Assembly (NCBI RefSeq): GCF_003688895.1
Contig: NZ_REFV01000006.1
Span: forward strand, 124,001-188,000
Length of the DNA stretch: 64,000 nt
Direction: 5' to 3'
Source of the DNA: Dokdonia sinensis
GTDB lineage: Bacteria > Bacteroidota > Bacteroidia > Flavobacteriales > Flavobacteriaceae
This document shows, piece by piece, positions 26,621-36,989 of the stretch. Positions within the stretch are counted from its first letter, which is position 1; the number at the start of each line of letters is the position of its first letter. The position numbers and the translations under genes were made by a program. The notes beneath the pieces are model-generated. The model had not been told where the DNA came from and searched no databases. It saw only the letters and a program-made list of their open reading frames with translations.

Positions 26621-29446
26621 GTGACTGAAGAATTTATAGAAGTATACGGGGCTCGTGCCCATAATCTGAAGAATATTGACGTGATGATTCCCAGGGATAA
26701 ACTGGTGGTTATCACAGGACTTTCCGGAAGTGGAAAAAGCTCACTAGCCTTTGACACTATTTATGCCGAAGGTCAACGTCGCTATATCGAAACGTTTTCT
26801 GCCTATGCCAGACAATTTCTAGGTGGGTTGGAGCGTCCAGATGTAGATAAAATACAAGGCCTCTCCCCTGTTATTGCTATAGAACAAAAAACTACCAGCA
26901 AGAGCCCACGTTCTACCGTAGGAACGATTACAGAAATTTACGATTTTCTAAGACTACTTTATGCCCGTGCAAGTGATGCTTACAGTTACAACACGGGAGA
27001 GAAAATGGTAAGCTATAGCGATGAGCAAATCAAGGAACTCATTTTTGAAATATTTAAAGGGAAGCGCATAAATATCCTCGCTCCCACGGTAAGATCTAGA
27101 AAAGGACATTACCGTGAACTCTTCGAACAAATCGCTAAACAAGGCTTTGTAAAAGTCCGCGTAGATGGTGAAGTGAGAGATATTGTAAAGGGAATGAAAA
27201 TAGACCGTTACAAGACGCACGATATCGAGATTGTAGTGGACAGACTGGCGATTACAGATACTGAGGATAATGATAAACGATTAAGTGAGAGTATTAATAC
27301 AGCAATGTATCACGGTGACGATGTGCTTATGGTGCTGGATCAAGATAATAACGAAGTGCGCTACTTTAGCCGTAACTTAATGTGTCCTTCTACTGGAATA
27401 TCCTATCCTAATCCAGAACCAAATAACTTTTCATTTAACTCTCCAAAAGGTGCTTGTCCTAAATGCAATGGTATAGGAGAACTCTATGAGGTGAATCCAA
27501 ATAAAATAATTCCTGATAAAAAGTTATCGATTAAAAACGGAGGTTTAGAGCCCCACGGGCCTTATAAGAACAATTGGATTTTTAAACAACTTCAACTCAT
27601 TGCAGACCGTTACGAGTTTAAACTTACTGACCCGATAGAAAAAATTCCAAAAGATGCCCTACAATTTATCTTTTACGGAGGAAATGAAGAATTTTCTGTT
27701 CAGTCTAAAGCATTGGGAGTTACTAGAGATTATAAAATAGACTTTGAAGGTGTTGCAAACTTTATAGAAAGTACCTTTAATAATGCAGACTCGACCTCGC
27801 TTAAACGCTGGGCAAAGGGATATATGGACAAAATTTCTTGTCCTGTTTGTGAAGGGTCTCGATTGAGAAAAGAGTCGCTCTACTTCAAAGTAGCAGATAA
27901 GAGTATCGCAGACCTTGCAATGATGGATATCATTGAGCTTCAAGAATGGTTTAGTACGCTGGACGTACAACTTTCTGAAAAGCAAATGGCTATTGCGTCC
28001 GAGGTGACAAAAGAAATAAGAACCCGTATTCAGTTTCTTGTGGATGTAGGTTTAACCTATTTATCGCTTAACCGAGGTTCCAAATCATTATCTGGTGGTG
28101 AGGCACAACGAATCAGACTTGCTACACAAATAGGTTCTCAGCTCGTAGGAGTATTATATATTTTAGATGAGCCTAGTATTGGGTTGCACCAGCGTGATAA
28201 TGAGAAATTGATAAACTCTCTTATTTCGCTACGAGATATTGGAAACTCTGTGATTGTCGTAGAGCACGATAAGGATATGATTGAGCGAGCAGATCACGTG
28301 ATAGACATAGGTCCACGTGCAGGAAAGTACGGTGGGACGATAATAAGTGAGGGTACTCCTAAGGAACTTCTTAAGCACCACACGCTTACCGCTCAATATC
28401 TCAATGGCGAAAAAGAAATTGCTGTTCCAGAAAAAAGACGTGAAGGCAATGGTAAGTTTATTGAGCTCAAAGGAGCTACGGGAAACAATCTTAAGAGTGT
28501 TTCTATAAAAATACCTTTGGGTAAAATGATAGCCGTTACTGGAGTTTCTGGAAGCGGAAAATCTACTTTAATAAATGAGACCCTCTACCCTATAATGAAT
28601 GCTCATTATTTTAATGGCGTAAAGAAACCGATGCCGTATAAAAGCATCAAGGGGCTCGATAATTGTGATAAGGTAATAGACATTAATCAATCGCCTATTG
28701 GGAGAACACCACGTTCAAATCCTGCTACGTATACTGGGGCTTTTAGCGAAGTGCGAAGTCTTTTTGCCAAAATTCCAGAGGCTCTCATACGCGGTTATAA
28801 GCCCGGTCGCTTTTCATTTAATGTCAAGGGCGGTCGTTGTGAAACCTGTAAAGGTGGCGGACTGCGCGTGATAGAAATGAATTTCCTTCCAGATGTCTAT
28901 GTGGAGTGTGAAACCTGTCAGGGAAAACGTTTTAATAGAGAAACCCTAGAAATACGCTACAAAGGAAAGTCTATAGCAGATGTGCTGGAAATGACCATTA
29001 ACGAGGCAACAGAATTCTTTGAGCACATTCCAAAATTGTACAGAAAACTTAAAACCATAAAGGATGTTGGTTTAGGATATATTACCTTAGGACAGCAATC
29101 TACCACCCTTTCTGGTGGAGAGGCACAGCGTATAAAACTAGCAACAGAATTAAGTAAGCGAGACACAGGAAATACATTTTACATTCTCGATGAGCCTACT
29201 ACGGGACTACATTTTGAAGATATTAGAGTTTTAATGGATGTTCTCAATAAATTAGTGAATAAAGGAAATACAATCCTTATCATTGAGCACAATCTGGACG
29301 TCGTAAAAATGGCAGACCATATTATAGACATAGGTTACGAGGGTGGAAAAGGCGGAGGTCAACTTGTTGCACAAGGAACTCCCGAAAAAGTCATTAAGGA
29401 TAAGAAAAGTTATACTGCAAAGTTTTTAAAGAAAGAAATGAACTAA
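26621..29446 (+). CDS. uvrA: UvrA excinuclease ABC subunit A
   Basis: The damage-recognition ATPase of nucleotide excision repair (941 aa, usual length). Two ABC modules: Walker [10 protein letters not shown] (33-41) and GVSGSGKST; signature [14 protein letters not shown] and [14 protein letters not shown]; zinc modules with [16 protein letters not shown] and CETCKGGG...CETCQGKR. The start is GTG at 26621, with a matching -7 box 20 bases upstream and no earlier ATG. SOS control was not visible. Followed 29 bases later by the LOG-family gene. Confidence 0.97.
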   Translation: MTEEFIEVYGARAHNLKNIDVMIPRDKLVVITGLSGSGKSSLAFDTIYAEGQRRYIETFSAYARQFLGGLERPDVDKIQGLSPVIAIEQKTTSKSPRSTVGTITEIYDFLRLLYARASDAYSYNTGEKMVSYSDEQIKELIFEIFKGKRINILAPTVRSRKGHYRELFEQIAKQGFVKVRVDGEVRDIVKGMKIDRYKTHDIEIVVDRLAITDTEDNDKRLSESINTAMYHGDDVLMVLDQDNNEVRYFSRNLMCPSTGISYPNPEPNNFSFNSPKGACPKCNGIGELYEVNPNKIIPDKKLSIKNGGLEPHGPYKNNWIFKQLQLIADRYEFKLTDPIEKIPKDALQFIFYGGNEEFSVQSKALGVTRDYKIDFEGVANFIESTFNNADSTSLKRWAKGYMDKISCPVCEGSRLRKESLYFKVADKSIADLAMMDIIELQEWFSTLDVQLSEKQMAIASEVTKEIRTRIQFLVDVGLTYLSLNRGSKSLSGGEAQRIRLATQIGSQLVGVLYILDEPSIGLHQRDNEKLINSLISLRDIGNSVIVVEHDKDMIERADHVIDIGPRAGKYGGTIISEGTPKELLKHHTLTAQYLNGEKEIAVPEKRREGNGKFIELKGATGNNLKSVSIKIPLGKMIAVTGVSGSGKSTLINETLYPIMNAHYFNGVKKPMPYKSIKGLDNCDKVIDINQSPIGRTPRSNPATYTGAFSEVRSLFAKIPEALIRGYKPGRFSFNVKGGRCETCKGGGLRVIEMNFLPDVYVECETCQGKRFNRETLEIRYKGKSIADVLEMTINEATEFFEHIPKLYRKLKTIKDVGLGYITLGQQSTTLSGGEAQRIKLATELSKRDTGNTFYILDEPTTGLHFEDIRVLMDVLNKLVNKGNTILIIEHNLDVVKMADHIIDIGYEGGKGGGQLVAQGTPEKVIKDKKSYTAKFLKKEMN

Positions 29447-29475
29447 GGCAATCGCCTTGTCAGAAAAGCAATATT

Positions 29476-30165
29476 ATGAGAAACGAAACGAGACCAAAAG
29501 GCTGGAACGAAAATAAAACTAACGACTCTTGGGCCATATTCAAGATTATGGGAGAGTTTGTAAACGGTTTTGAGCGTATGAGTCGCATCGGGCCTTGCGT
29601 GTCCATTTTTGGAAGTGCGCGTACTAAGCCCGATCATAAGTACTACAAACTTGCCGTAGAGGTCGCTGAGAAAATTGTAGAAAATGGCTACGGAGTTATC
29701 ACAGGCGGTGGCCCAGGAATTATGGAAGCAGGAAATCGTGGGGCGCACCTTGCTGGTGGAACTTCTGTAGGACTTAATATAGATTTACCGTTTGAGCAAC
29801 ACGACAACCCTTATATAGATCCAGATAAGAGTCTTGATTTTGACTATTTCTTTGTGCGCAAAGTGATGTTTGTAAAGTATTCTCAAGGTTTTGTGGTGAT
29901 GCCTGGAGGATTTGGAACACTGGATGAACTTTTTGAGGCCATCACCTTAATACAGACCAATAAGATTCAAAAATTCCCAATTATCCTTGTAGGTAAAGAC
30001 TTTTGGGGCGGTTTGTTCGAGTGGGTAAAGACGACTTTACTCGATAGCTTTCAGAATATCAGTCCACAGGATATTGATTTGATTCATCTGGTAGATACTT
30101 CTGATGAAGTGATTGAGGTGCTTAACAAGTTTTATGATGAATATAAATTAAGTCCAAACTTCTAG
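29476..30165 (+). CDS. LOG family protein (TIGR00730, Rossmann fold)
   Basis: A 229-aa lysine-decarboxylase-like (LOG) family member. The hallmark PGGFGTLDE (143-151) and GGGPGIMEAGNRGA (77-90) bind nucleotide 5'-monophosphate in characterised members, which release free cytokinin bases or nucleobases from nucleoside monophosphates. The role in bacteria like this is not established. Likely co-transcribed with uvrA. Confidence 0.88.
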   Translation: MRNETRPKGWNENKTNDSWAIFKIMGEFVNGFERMSRIGPCVSIFGSARTKPDHKYYKLAVEVAEKIVENGYGVITGGGPGIMEAGNRGAHLAGGTSVGLNIDLPFEQHDNPYIDPDKSLDFDYFFVRKVMFVKYSQGFVVMPGGFGTLDELFEAITLIQTNKIQKFPIILVGKDFWGGLFEWVKTTLLDSFQNISPQDIDLIHLVDTSDEVIEVLNKFYDEYKLSPNF

Positions 30166-30192
30166 TAGTTACGTAAGTATTAATGTTTTTTC

Positions 30193-30208
30193 CGCTTTCG
30201 CGAAAGCG
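30193..30208. repeat. dispersed 16-bp palindrome, intergenic
   Basis: Perfect CGCTTTCGCGAAAGCG in the 54-base gap between the LOG gene and the secreted nuclease gene (same strand). Confidence 0.95.
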
Positions 30209-30219
30209 TACTCCTCTTT

Positions 30220-31455
30220 ATGAAATACTTTTTTGCATTACTTTTCATTTCTTTAGGCACTCTTGTACAAGCGCAAGAGACCATAAATCTTGCATTTTAT
30301 AATGTGCTCAACTATCCGAGTGCCCCGCCCGATAATCGGGAGGTAATCTTACAAGATATTGTCGCCGAAATGAATCCAGATATTTTTATGATATGCGAGC
30401 TAGAGTCTGAAGATGCTGGAGGTGACATTCTGGATAATAGCTTGAACGCTTTTAATGATGTTTACAATCAGGCGCCATATTTTAATAATACATCGAGCGG
30501 TGCAGACTTGCAACAACTGCTGTATTATAATCGCAACAAATTTGAGTTAGTACTTACGGACATCATCGAGACCTCCGTGCGAGATATTAACCGATATAGA
30601 CTTAGGGTAATTGTAGAAAATACGGCAAGTGAACCTTTATTTATGGAGGTTTTTGTCGCACACCTCAAAGCGAGTCAAGGCGCGCAAAATGAGTTACTAC
30701 GTTTTGATATGGTAGAGCAGTTTACGGAGTATCTGAGCGAGCTAGACCCAAATGATACCGTAATTTTTGCTGGGGATCTTAATCTTTATACCAGCGATGA
30801 GCCTGCTTATCAAGAGCTTATCAATAGTTCTGGTGAGTTTGCACTTACAGATCCCATAGATAGTCCCGGCGACTGGAATAACAACTCCAGCTTTGAGTTT
30901 TTACACACACAGAGCACGAGGATAAGTAATGATGAGTTTGATGATTTTGGCGCAGGTGGAGGTCTGGATTCCCGTTTCGATTTTATTTTACTTTCGGATA
31001 ACACCTTTGACGAGGATGCGTCACTTCGCTATGTGGATGGGAGTTACAAGGCCTTTGGCAATAACAGCAACTGCTTTAATGACCGGATAGATAGTAGCGA
31101 CTGCGGTGGCGACTATACACTGGCTACGCGAGAGTTACTGTACCAAATGAGCGACCACTTACCCGTAATCGCACAGCTTGAAATTTCAGAGGAGTTTCTT
31201 TCGGTAGATGTGGTTCAGGATGAAAAGTCGGCTTGGTTTGTGCGGGGTAATGTGGTGAGTGATGTGGCTGAGATTGCTTTCGCGAAAGCGTATACAAACA
31301 AGTCTATTATTTTATACAACACTGTAGGACAACAATTAATGCAATTTAAAACTACAGCCGAACGTTTGTCCATGGATACAAGTTTTCTGGCAGATGGTGT
31401 TTATTACCTCAAATTAAATGACAACACACTTTTAAAATTTATTAAAACTAGGTGA
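30220..31455 (+). CDS. secreted endonuclease/exonuclease/phosphatase family protein with T9SS tail
   Basis: Signal peptide (1-18, ending VQAQ), then an endonuclease/exonuclease/phosphatase fold: FYNVLNYP, CELES, AGDLNLY and SDHLPVIAQ carry the expected metal and catalytic residues. The C-terminal about 70 residues, ending LADGVYYLKLNDNTLLKFIKTR in sense (read in two pieces), look like a type A sorting domain of the type IX secretion system, so the protein should reach the cell surface. The palindrome copy (AFAKA, 353-357) sits in the start of this tail. The stop overlaps the next gene's GTG by four bases (GTGA). Confidence 0.87.
   Translation: MKYFFALLFISLGTLVQAQETINLAFYNVLNYPSAPPDNREVILQDIVAEMNPDIFMICELESEDAGGDILDNSLNAFNDVYNQAPYFNNTSSGADLQQLLYYNRNKFELVLTDIIETSVRDINRYRLRVIVENTASEPLFMEVFVAHLKASQGAQNELLRFDMVEQFTEYLSELDPNDTVIFAGDLNLYTSDEPAYQELINSSGEFALTDPIDSPGDWNNNSSFEFLHTQSTRISNDEFDDFGAGGGLDSRFDFILLSDNTFDEDASLRYVDGSYKAFGNNSNCFNDRIDSSDCGGDYTLATRELLYQMSDHLPVIAQLEISEEFLSVDVVQDEKSAWFVRGNVVSDVAEIAFAKAYTNKSIILYNTVGQQLMQFKTTAERLSMDTSFLADGVYYLKLNDNTLLKFIKTR
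31275..31290. repeat. dispersed palindrome, copy in secreted nuclease gene
   Basis: TGCTTTCGCGAAAGCG: the 14-bp core is perfect; the outer pair T/G breaks the 16-bp symmetry. Translated AFAKA. Confidence 0.92.
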
Positions 31456-34280
31456 ACGCACGTTTAAACTTCATTTTTCTTCTCTTTTTAGTACTTCCTA
31501 CTGTATTACTATCGCAGCACAGGATAAATATTACCGCGCGATTGATTCCTGAGTCGAAAACTATTGAGTTACAGCAGCAATTAACCTACGTTAATGAAAG
31601 TAAGGATACTCTACATAGCCTATACCTTACCGACTGGGCAAATAGCTTTTCTAGCAAGACTACTCCCCTAGCCCAACGATTTGCCGAAAACTATGACAAA
31701 TCCTTCCATCTTGCCAAAATGGAAGATAGAGGATTTACAAATGTAAAATCCGTGCAATCGCAAGGAGATTCACTCGTGTATTCTCGACCAGCAGATCATC
31801 CAGATATCCTCAAAGTAGAATTTAAAAATGCGATTGCTCCAGCTGAAAGTCGCACATTTTTCCTCAAATACGATGTTATTCTTCCTGATGAGAAATTTAC
31901 TAGATATGGGGTAACAAAATCTGAGCAATACAATTTAAGATACTGGTTTATGACTCCAGCATCTTACAATGATGGATGGCAATATTATAGTAATAAGAAT
32001 ATAAACGACAGGTTTATTCCTAAGACCGATATTGAGATTAGCATCTCCATACCTAAAGATTATTTTCTTATATCAGATCTTGAGACAGCCGTTATGAATA
32101 GTTCATATAACGCTGGAGAGAAAATTATTCGTCTAAGTGGTAATAATCGGATAGATGCAAAAGTCTTTTTAAGGAAGTCATCAAAATTTGAATCTATAGA
32201 AACTGATTTTTTGACGATTATCACAGACATTACGGATGAGCAAGTACCCCCTCAGAACCGTGCTTTAATCATAGATAGAATTGCCGGATTTTTAAATTCT
32301 GAATTAGGTAGCTACCCACATAAACAAATTTTAGTATCTAATTTAGATTACCGGGAGAATCCCGTCTACGGGCTCAATCAATTACCTGATTTTATAAGAC
32401 CGTTTCCTGACGGCTTTCAGTACGAACTAAAGCTGCTCAAAACAACAATTAATAATTATGTAGACAATACCGTGCTTATTAACCCCAGGTACGACCGATG
32501 GGCTGTTGATGGTATAAAGACGTACTTGTTGCAGTCCTATATGGATACGTTTTATCCGGATTTAAAAGTTGTTGGAAGTCTCAGCAAGTACTGGCTTGTA
32601 CGTCAGTTTTATGCTTCTAATCTAGAATTTAATGACCAGTTCAATCTCCTATATATGCATATGGCTCGTTTAAATTTAGACCAGCCGCTCACAAAACCAA
32701 GAGACTCCCTAATAAAATTTAATCTCAATATTGCAAATCAATACAAAAGTGGTGCTGGTTTATTTTACTTAGGCGACTTTATAGGACAAGAAAAAATAAG
32801 TTCAAGTATTAAGAAGTACTATAACAGTTTTAAGCTTGAGTCTTCTAAAACTTCAGATTTTGAACGAATTCTAAGAGAAGCAACAGATAAAAATATAGAT
32901 TGGTTTTTTGACGATTTTGTAAACACCCGCAAAAAGATTGATTTCAAATTTGGTAAAACGAGGGTTTTAGGTGACTCGCTCTATGTTGATGTAAAAAACA
33001 AAAAAGACAACAAAATGCCCGTATCTGTCTTTGCTTTTAAGAATGACACTCTGACCTCTAAAACTTGGGTAGAAAATATTACAGACAAAAAAACAATAGT
33101 GTTACCTAAGGATAGTGTAGACAGGCTTGTTTTAAATTATAACAGAGCACTTCCAGAATACAACTTACGAGATAACTATAAAAAGCCAGGCGCATTTTTA
33201 GGATTAAACAAACCCTTTCAATTCAAGTTACTCCAAGATTTAGAAAATCCGTCCAAAAATCAGCTGTTTTTTATGCCCGTTTTTGAGTACAATTTATATG
33301 ATGGCTTTACTTCGGGTATGAAGGTTTATAACAAGACATTACTAAGAAAAGAATTTAACTACAAATTAGAACCGCAATGGGGTGCTCGTTCTAACACGAT
33401 TGTAGGCAAAGCATCACTTTCATACACTCATAATTTAATGGACAGTAGGCTCCATAGGATACGTTACGGTTTCTCAGGAAGTAGATTTTCTTATGCAGAT
33501 GATTTATTCTTTAGAAAATATACACCATTTATACGGTTAGATTTCAGAAAAAGAGATTTACGATTAGATGAAGGACAAAGTATTACTGCGCGATGGGTAA
33601 ATGTAGATAGAGACGAAGATGTGAGCTTAGTAGATCAAGATCCCAATTATAGTGTGTTTGATTTGCGTTATACCAAGTCTAAACGAGGTATTATTAGTGT
33701 TTTAAATTATAATGTTGATTTTCAAATAGCCAAGAATTTTAGCAAAGTATCTAGTACCGCTTTTTATAGAAGACTGTTTTTAAATAATAGACAACTGAAT
33801 CTCAGATTTTTTGGAGGCGTTTTCCTAAACAATAATGCTCGAGATAATGGTGATTTTTTCAGCTTTGCTTTAGATAGGCCTACCGATTATCTCTTTGACT
33901 ATAATTATTATGGTAGATCTGAAGATACTGGCCTTTTTAGCCAGCAGTACATCGTCGCCGAAGGTGGGTTTAAATCCCAACTAGAGCCAGCATTTGCAAA
34001 CGATTGGATCTTAACCACCAATGCAAGTACCACAATCTGGAAGTATATCTATGCTTACGGAGATTTTGGTATTGTTAAAAATGAAGGAATAAATACTCGT
34101 TTTCTATATGACTCTGGAGTACAATTGAGTTTATTAGATGACTATTTTGAACTATACTTCCCTGTATACTCAAATTTAGGATGGGAAATAGGGCAACCTA
34201 ACTACGAAACAAAGATTCGATTTACGGTTTCTTTAAGTTTTGATACGCTTATAGGTTTGTTTACTAGGAAGTGGTACTAA
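31452..34280 (+). CDS. degenerate M1-peptidase-like protein with C-terminal outer-membrane barrel
   Basis: A 942-aa exported protein (signal peptide ending VLLSQ). The N-terminal half resembles gluzincin M1 aminopeptidases (beta-sandwich, YNLRYWFMTPASY, then NPRYDRWAVDGIKTYLLQSY, which looks like the M1 W-x-x-E-G block), but no HExxH zinc motif is present where it should precede that block. Residues about 610-942 alternate aromatic and polar positions and end in a terminal aromatic residue (TRKWY), as in outer-membrane beta-barrels. GTG start overlaps the nuclease stop (GTGA), so the genes are coupled. Likely a non-catalytic surface protein. Confidence 0.7.
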   Translation: MNARLNFIFLLFLVLPTVLLSQHRINITARLIPESKTIELQQQLTYVNESKDTLHSLYLTDWANSFSSKTTPLAQRFAENYDKSFHLAKMEDRGFTNVKSVQSQGDSLVYSRPADHPDILKVEFKNAIAPAESRTFFLKYDVILPDEKFTRYGVTKSEQYNLRYWFMTPASYNDGWQYYSNKNINDRFIPKTDIEISISIPKDYFLISDLETAVMNSSYNAGEKIIRLSGNNRIDAKVFLRKSSKFESIETDFLTIITDITDEQVPPQNRALIIDRIAGFLNSELGSYPHKQILVSNLDYRENPVYGLNQLPDFIRPFPDGFQYELKLLKTTINNYVDNTVLINPRYDRWAVDGIKTYLLQSYMDTFYPDLKVVGSLSKYWLVRQFYASNLEFNDQFNLLYMHMARLNLDQPLTKPRDSLIKFNLNIANQYKSGAGLFYLGDFIGQEKISSSIKKYYNSFKLESSKTSDFERILREATDKNIDWFFDDFVNTRKKIDFKFGKTRVLGDSLYVDVKNKKDNKMPVSVFAFKNDTLTSKTWVENITDKKTIVLPKDSVDRLVLNYNRALPEYNLRDNYKKPGAFLGLNKPFQFKLLQDLENPSKNQLFFMPVFEYNLYDGFTSGMKVYNKTLLRKEFNYKLEPQWGARSNTIVGKASLSYTHNLMDSRLHRIRYGFSGSRFSYADDLFFRKYTPFIRLDFRKRDLRLDEGQSITARWVNVDRDEDVSLVDQDPNYSVFDLRYTKSKRGIISVLNYNVDFQIAKNFSKVSSTAFYRRLFLNNRQLNLRFFGGVFLNNNARDNGDFFSFALDRPTDYLFDYNYYGRSEDTGLFSQQYIVAEGGFKSQLEPAFANDWILTTNASTTIWKYIYAYGDFGIVKNEGINTRFLYDSGVQLSLLDDYFELYFPVYSNLGWEIGQPNYETKIRFTVSLSFDTLIGLFTRKWY

Positions 34281-34352
34281 CCTGTATCTCAATACTGCAA
34301 AGTTTCTATGTTCTTTAAAATAAAGTTATCTTAATTATAGATTTCTTAACGA

Positions 34353-34411
34353 TTTCACAAAAAACATTTGTTTCTTATATTATTAATAGCAAAAAATACA
34401 TTTTTGTGAAA
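34353..34411. repeat. inverted repeat upstream of E1 gene
   Basis: TTTCACAAAAA (34353-34363) and TTTTTGTGAAA (34401-34411), 11-bp arms 37 bases apart, in an AT-rich 210-base leader upstream of the promoter of 34492-36900. It could be a regulator site or only an AT-rich coincidence. Confidence 0.4.
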
Positions 34412-34440
34412 AAAATGCAAAATTTTAGCTATATTATGAA

Positions 34441-34471
34441 TTGCATTGGACACTCTTTTAACCTATTTTTG
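34441..34471 (+). promoter_or_regulatory. best Bacteroidota-type promoter in the window (E1 gene)
   Basis: TTG at 34441-34443, 20-base spacer, then TATTTTTG (34464-34471), matching TTG-N17-23-TAnnTTTG. ATG follows 20 bases downstream at 34492. Confidence 0.6.
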
Positions 34472-34491
34472 CGATTGAAAACCATTTAATT

Positions 34492-36900
34492 ATGAAGACA
34501 AATACTGCTCACAAAGCTTCTCTTTCATTTGATGATTTTAAAGCCTCTGTGCTAGAAGATTATCGTGTTGCTGTGACAAGTCGTGAGTGCAGTCTTCTGG
34601 GGCGAAGGGAAGTTCTTACTGGTAAAGCAAAATTTGGAATTTTTGGAGATGGGAAAGAGGTGCCACAGCTTGCTTGGGCTCGTGCTTTTAAAAATGGAGA
34701 CTTTAGATCTGGTTATTATAGAGATCAGACATTTATGATGGCCATAGGCGAGTTAACTATCACTCAATTTTTTGCCGGATTATATGCTCATACAGATCTT
34801 AATTACGATCCTATGAGTGCTGGAAAACAAATGGGCGGTCACTTTGCCACACATAGTCTTGATAAAAATGGTAATTGGAAAAACCTTTTAGAACAAAAAA
34901 ACTCAAGTGCAGACATTTCTCCCACTGCCGGGCAAATGCCTAGACTCTTAGGACTCGCACAAGCTTCGAAAATTTATAGAAATGTAGCCACAACAAATAA
35001 AGATAATTTCTCTGACAATGGTAATGAAGTAGCTTGGGGTACTATAGGTAATGCGAGCACGAGTGAAGGCCTGTTTTTTGAAACTATAAATGCCGCTGGA
35101 GTATTGCAAGTTCCTATGGTTATTAATGTATGGGATGATGAATATGGAATCTCTGTACACGCAAGACATCAGACGACAAAAGAAAATATATCAGAAATTC
35201 TCTCAGGATTCCAGCGCACAGAGGCCGAAAAAGGTTACGAAATAATTCGAGTAAAAGGTTGGGACTACCCTGCACTAGTTGAAGCTTATGAAAAAGCAGG
35301 AGCCATCGCGAGAAATGAGCACGTTCCTGTACTCGTACACGTTAATGAACTAACCCAGCCGCAGGGACACTCTACCTCTGGTTCTCATGAGAGATATAAA
35401 GATGAGGATCGTCTTGAGTGGGAAAGAGCGCACGACTGTAATCTAAAGATGAGAGAATGGCTAATAAGTCAGGGACTAGCTACAGATGAGGAATTACAGG
35501 AAATAGAAAAAGGAATAAAAAAAGAGGTACGCGACGGCAAAAAAGAGGCTTGGACTTCTTTTATGAAGCCTATAAAATCTGAACAATCAAGTTTAGTAGG
35601 TCTAATCAAGAACCTAATACAAGAAAGTGCAAATGGTGTTTTTTTAAAACCTTTACTAAAGGAATTAGAAGAAAATAAAGAACCTTTAAAATCTGATTTG
35701 CTCAAAATCGCAAGAAGATCTCTTCGATTTGTTATCGGAGAATCCAGCACAGCAAAAGAGGCACTCTTAGCCTGGATTACAACATATATAGACGCAGTAC
35801 AGCCTCAATACTCTGCTCATTTATATAGCGAGACAGCGTCTAATGCTACTTTAGTAAGAGAGATTAAACCAGAGTATGGAGAAGAAAATCTTGTAGACGG
35901 AAGAGTAATTCTGCGAGATAATTTTGATCATATTTTTGGGAACCATACCAATACGTTAATTTTTGGAGAAGATTCAGGCGCAATAGGCGATGTAAATCAG
36001 GGGCTTGAGGGACTGCAAGAAAAATATGGAGACTTACGCGTGGCAGATGCTGGTATACGCGAGGCAACAATCCTTGGACAAGGTATAGGAATGGCAATGC
36101 GTGGACTACGTCCTATTGCAGAGATTCAATATTTAGATTATTTACTCTATGCTCTACAAATAATGAGTGACGACCTCGCTACACTACGTTATAGGTCTCA
36201 CGGTCGTCAGAAGGCACCATTAATAGTCCGGACCAGAGGGCATCGCTTAGAAGGAATCTGGCACAGCGGCTCTCAAATGGGAGCAATCATAGCATTACTG
36301 CGAGGAATGTACATCCTTACTCCACGCAATATGACAAAAGCCGCAGGGTTTTACAACACGCTATTAGAAAGTGATGAACCAGCACTTATAGTAGAATGTC
36401 TAAATGGTTACCGCCTTAAAGAAAATTTACCAACTAATATCGGTCAATTTAGAACGCCAATCGGTGTTGTCGAGACCGTAAAGGAGGGCGTAGATATGAC
36501 GGTACTTTCCTATGGGAGTACATTGCGTATCGTTCAGGAAGTTGCAAAGGATTTGGTGGCTGTAGGGATTGATATTGAAGTTATAGATGCACAAAGTTTA
36601 CTGCCATTTGACCTTAATCACGACGTAGTAAAAAGTATTGAAAAAACAAATAGACTTCTCGTAGTAGATGAGGATATGCCAGGAGGAGCAAGTGCTTATT
36701 TACTAGATAAAATTCTTAATGAACAAAATGCTTATCAGTATTTAGATTCTAAGCCTGAGTGTCTCGCTTCAAAGCCACATCGTCCTGCCTATGGTACTGA
36801 TGGAGATTATTTTTCAAAACCTTCGGCAGAAGATATTTTTGAGAAAATTTATGCAATGATGCACGAGGCTGATCCTTTGAGCTACCCTAAATTGAGATAA
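34492..36900 (+). CDS. fused alpha/beta E1 of a 2-oxoacid dehydrogenase complex
   Basis: An 802-aa thiamine-diphosphate enzyme with E1-alpha (about 1-400) and E1-beta (about 450-800) on one chain, as is common in Bacteroidota. Alpha part: SGYYRDQT, ADISPTAGQMPR, GNASTSEGLFFETINAAG (ThDP region). Beta part: GEDSGAIGDVNQG, DAGIREATILGQGIGMAMRGLRPIAEIQY, and the C-terminal VDEDMPGGASAYLLD. Probably branched-chain 2-oxoacid or pyruvate dehydrogenase E1. E2 and E3 are not in the window. A good promoter precedes it. Confidence 0.9.
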   Translation: MKTNTAHKASLSFDDFKASVLEDYRVAVTSRECSLLGRREVLTGKAKFGIFGDGKEVPQLAWARAFKNGDFRSGYYRDQTFMMAIGELTITQFFAGLYAHTDLNYDPMSAGKQMGGHFATHSLDKNGNWKNLLEQKNSSADISPTAGQMPRLLGLAQASKIYRNVATTNKDNFSDNGNEVAWGTIGNASTSEGLFFETINAAGVLQVPMVINVWDDEYGISVHARHQTTKENISEILSGFQRTEAEKGYEIIRVKGWDYPALVEAYEKAGAIARNEHVPVLVHVNELTQPQGHSTSGSHERYKDEDRLEWERAHDCNLKMREWLISQGLATDEELQEIEKGIKKEVRDGKKEAWTSFMKPIKSEQSSLVGLIKNLIQESANGVFLKPLLKELEENKEPLKSDLLKIARRSLRFVIGESSTAKEALLAWITTYIDAVQPQYSAHLYSETASNATLVREIKPEYGEENLVDGRVILRDNFDHIFGNHTNTLIFGEDSGAIGDVNQGLEGLQEKYGDLRVADAGIREATILGQGIGMAMRGLRPIAEIQYLDYLLYALQIMSDDLATLRYRSHGRQKAPLIVRTRGHRLEGIWHSGSQMGAIIALLRGMYILTPRNMTKAAGFYNTLLESDEPALIVECLNGYRLKENLPTNIGQFRTPIGVVETVKEGVDMTVLSYGSTLRIVQEVAKDLVAVGIDIEVIDAQSLLPFDLNHDVVKSIEKTNRLLVVDEDMPGGASAYLLDKILNEQNAYQYLDSKPECLASKPHRPAYGTDGDYFSKPSAEDIFEKIYAMMHEADPLSYPKLR

Positions 36901-36950
36901 GAGTATTTTAAAATTATATGAGCCCTGCAGCGATGTGGGGATTTTTTTTA

Positions 36951-36966
36951 CGCTTTCGCGAAAGCG
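36951..36966. repeat. dispersed 16-bp palindrome, intergenic (convergent region)
   Basis: Perfect CGCTTTCGCGAAAGCG after an ATTTTTTTTA run, between the stops of the E1 gene and the PgpH-like gene. Confidence 0.95.
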
Positions 36967-36989
36967 CACCTCTAATTAGTCAAAAAAAA

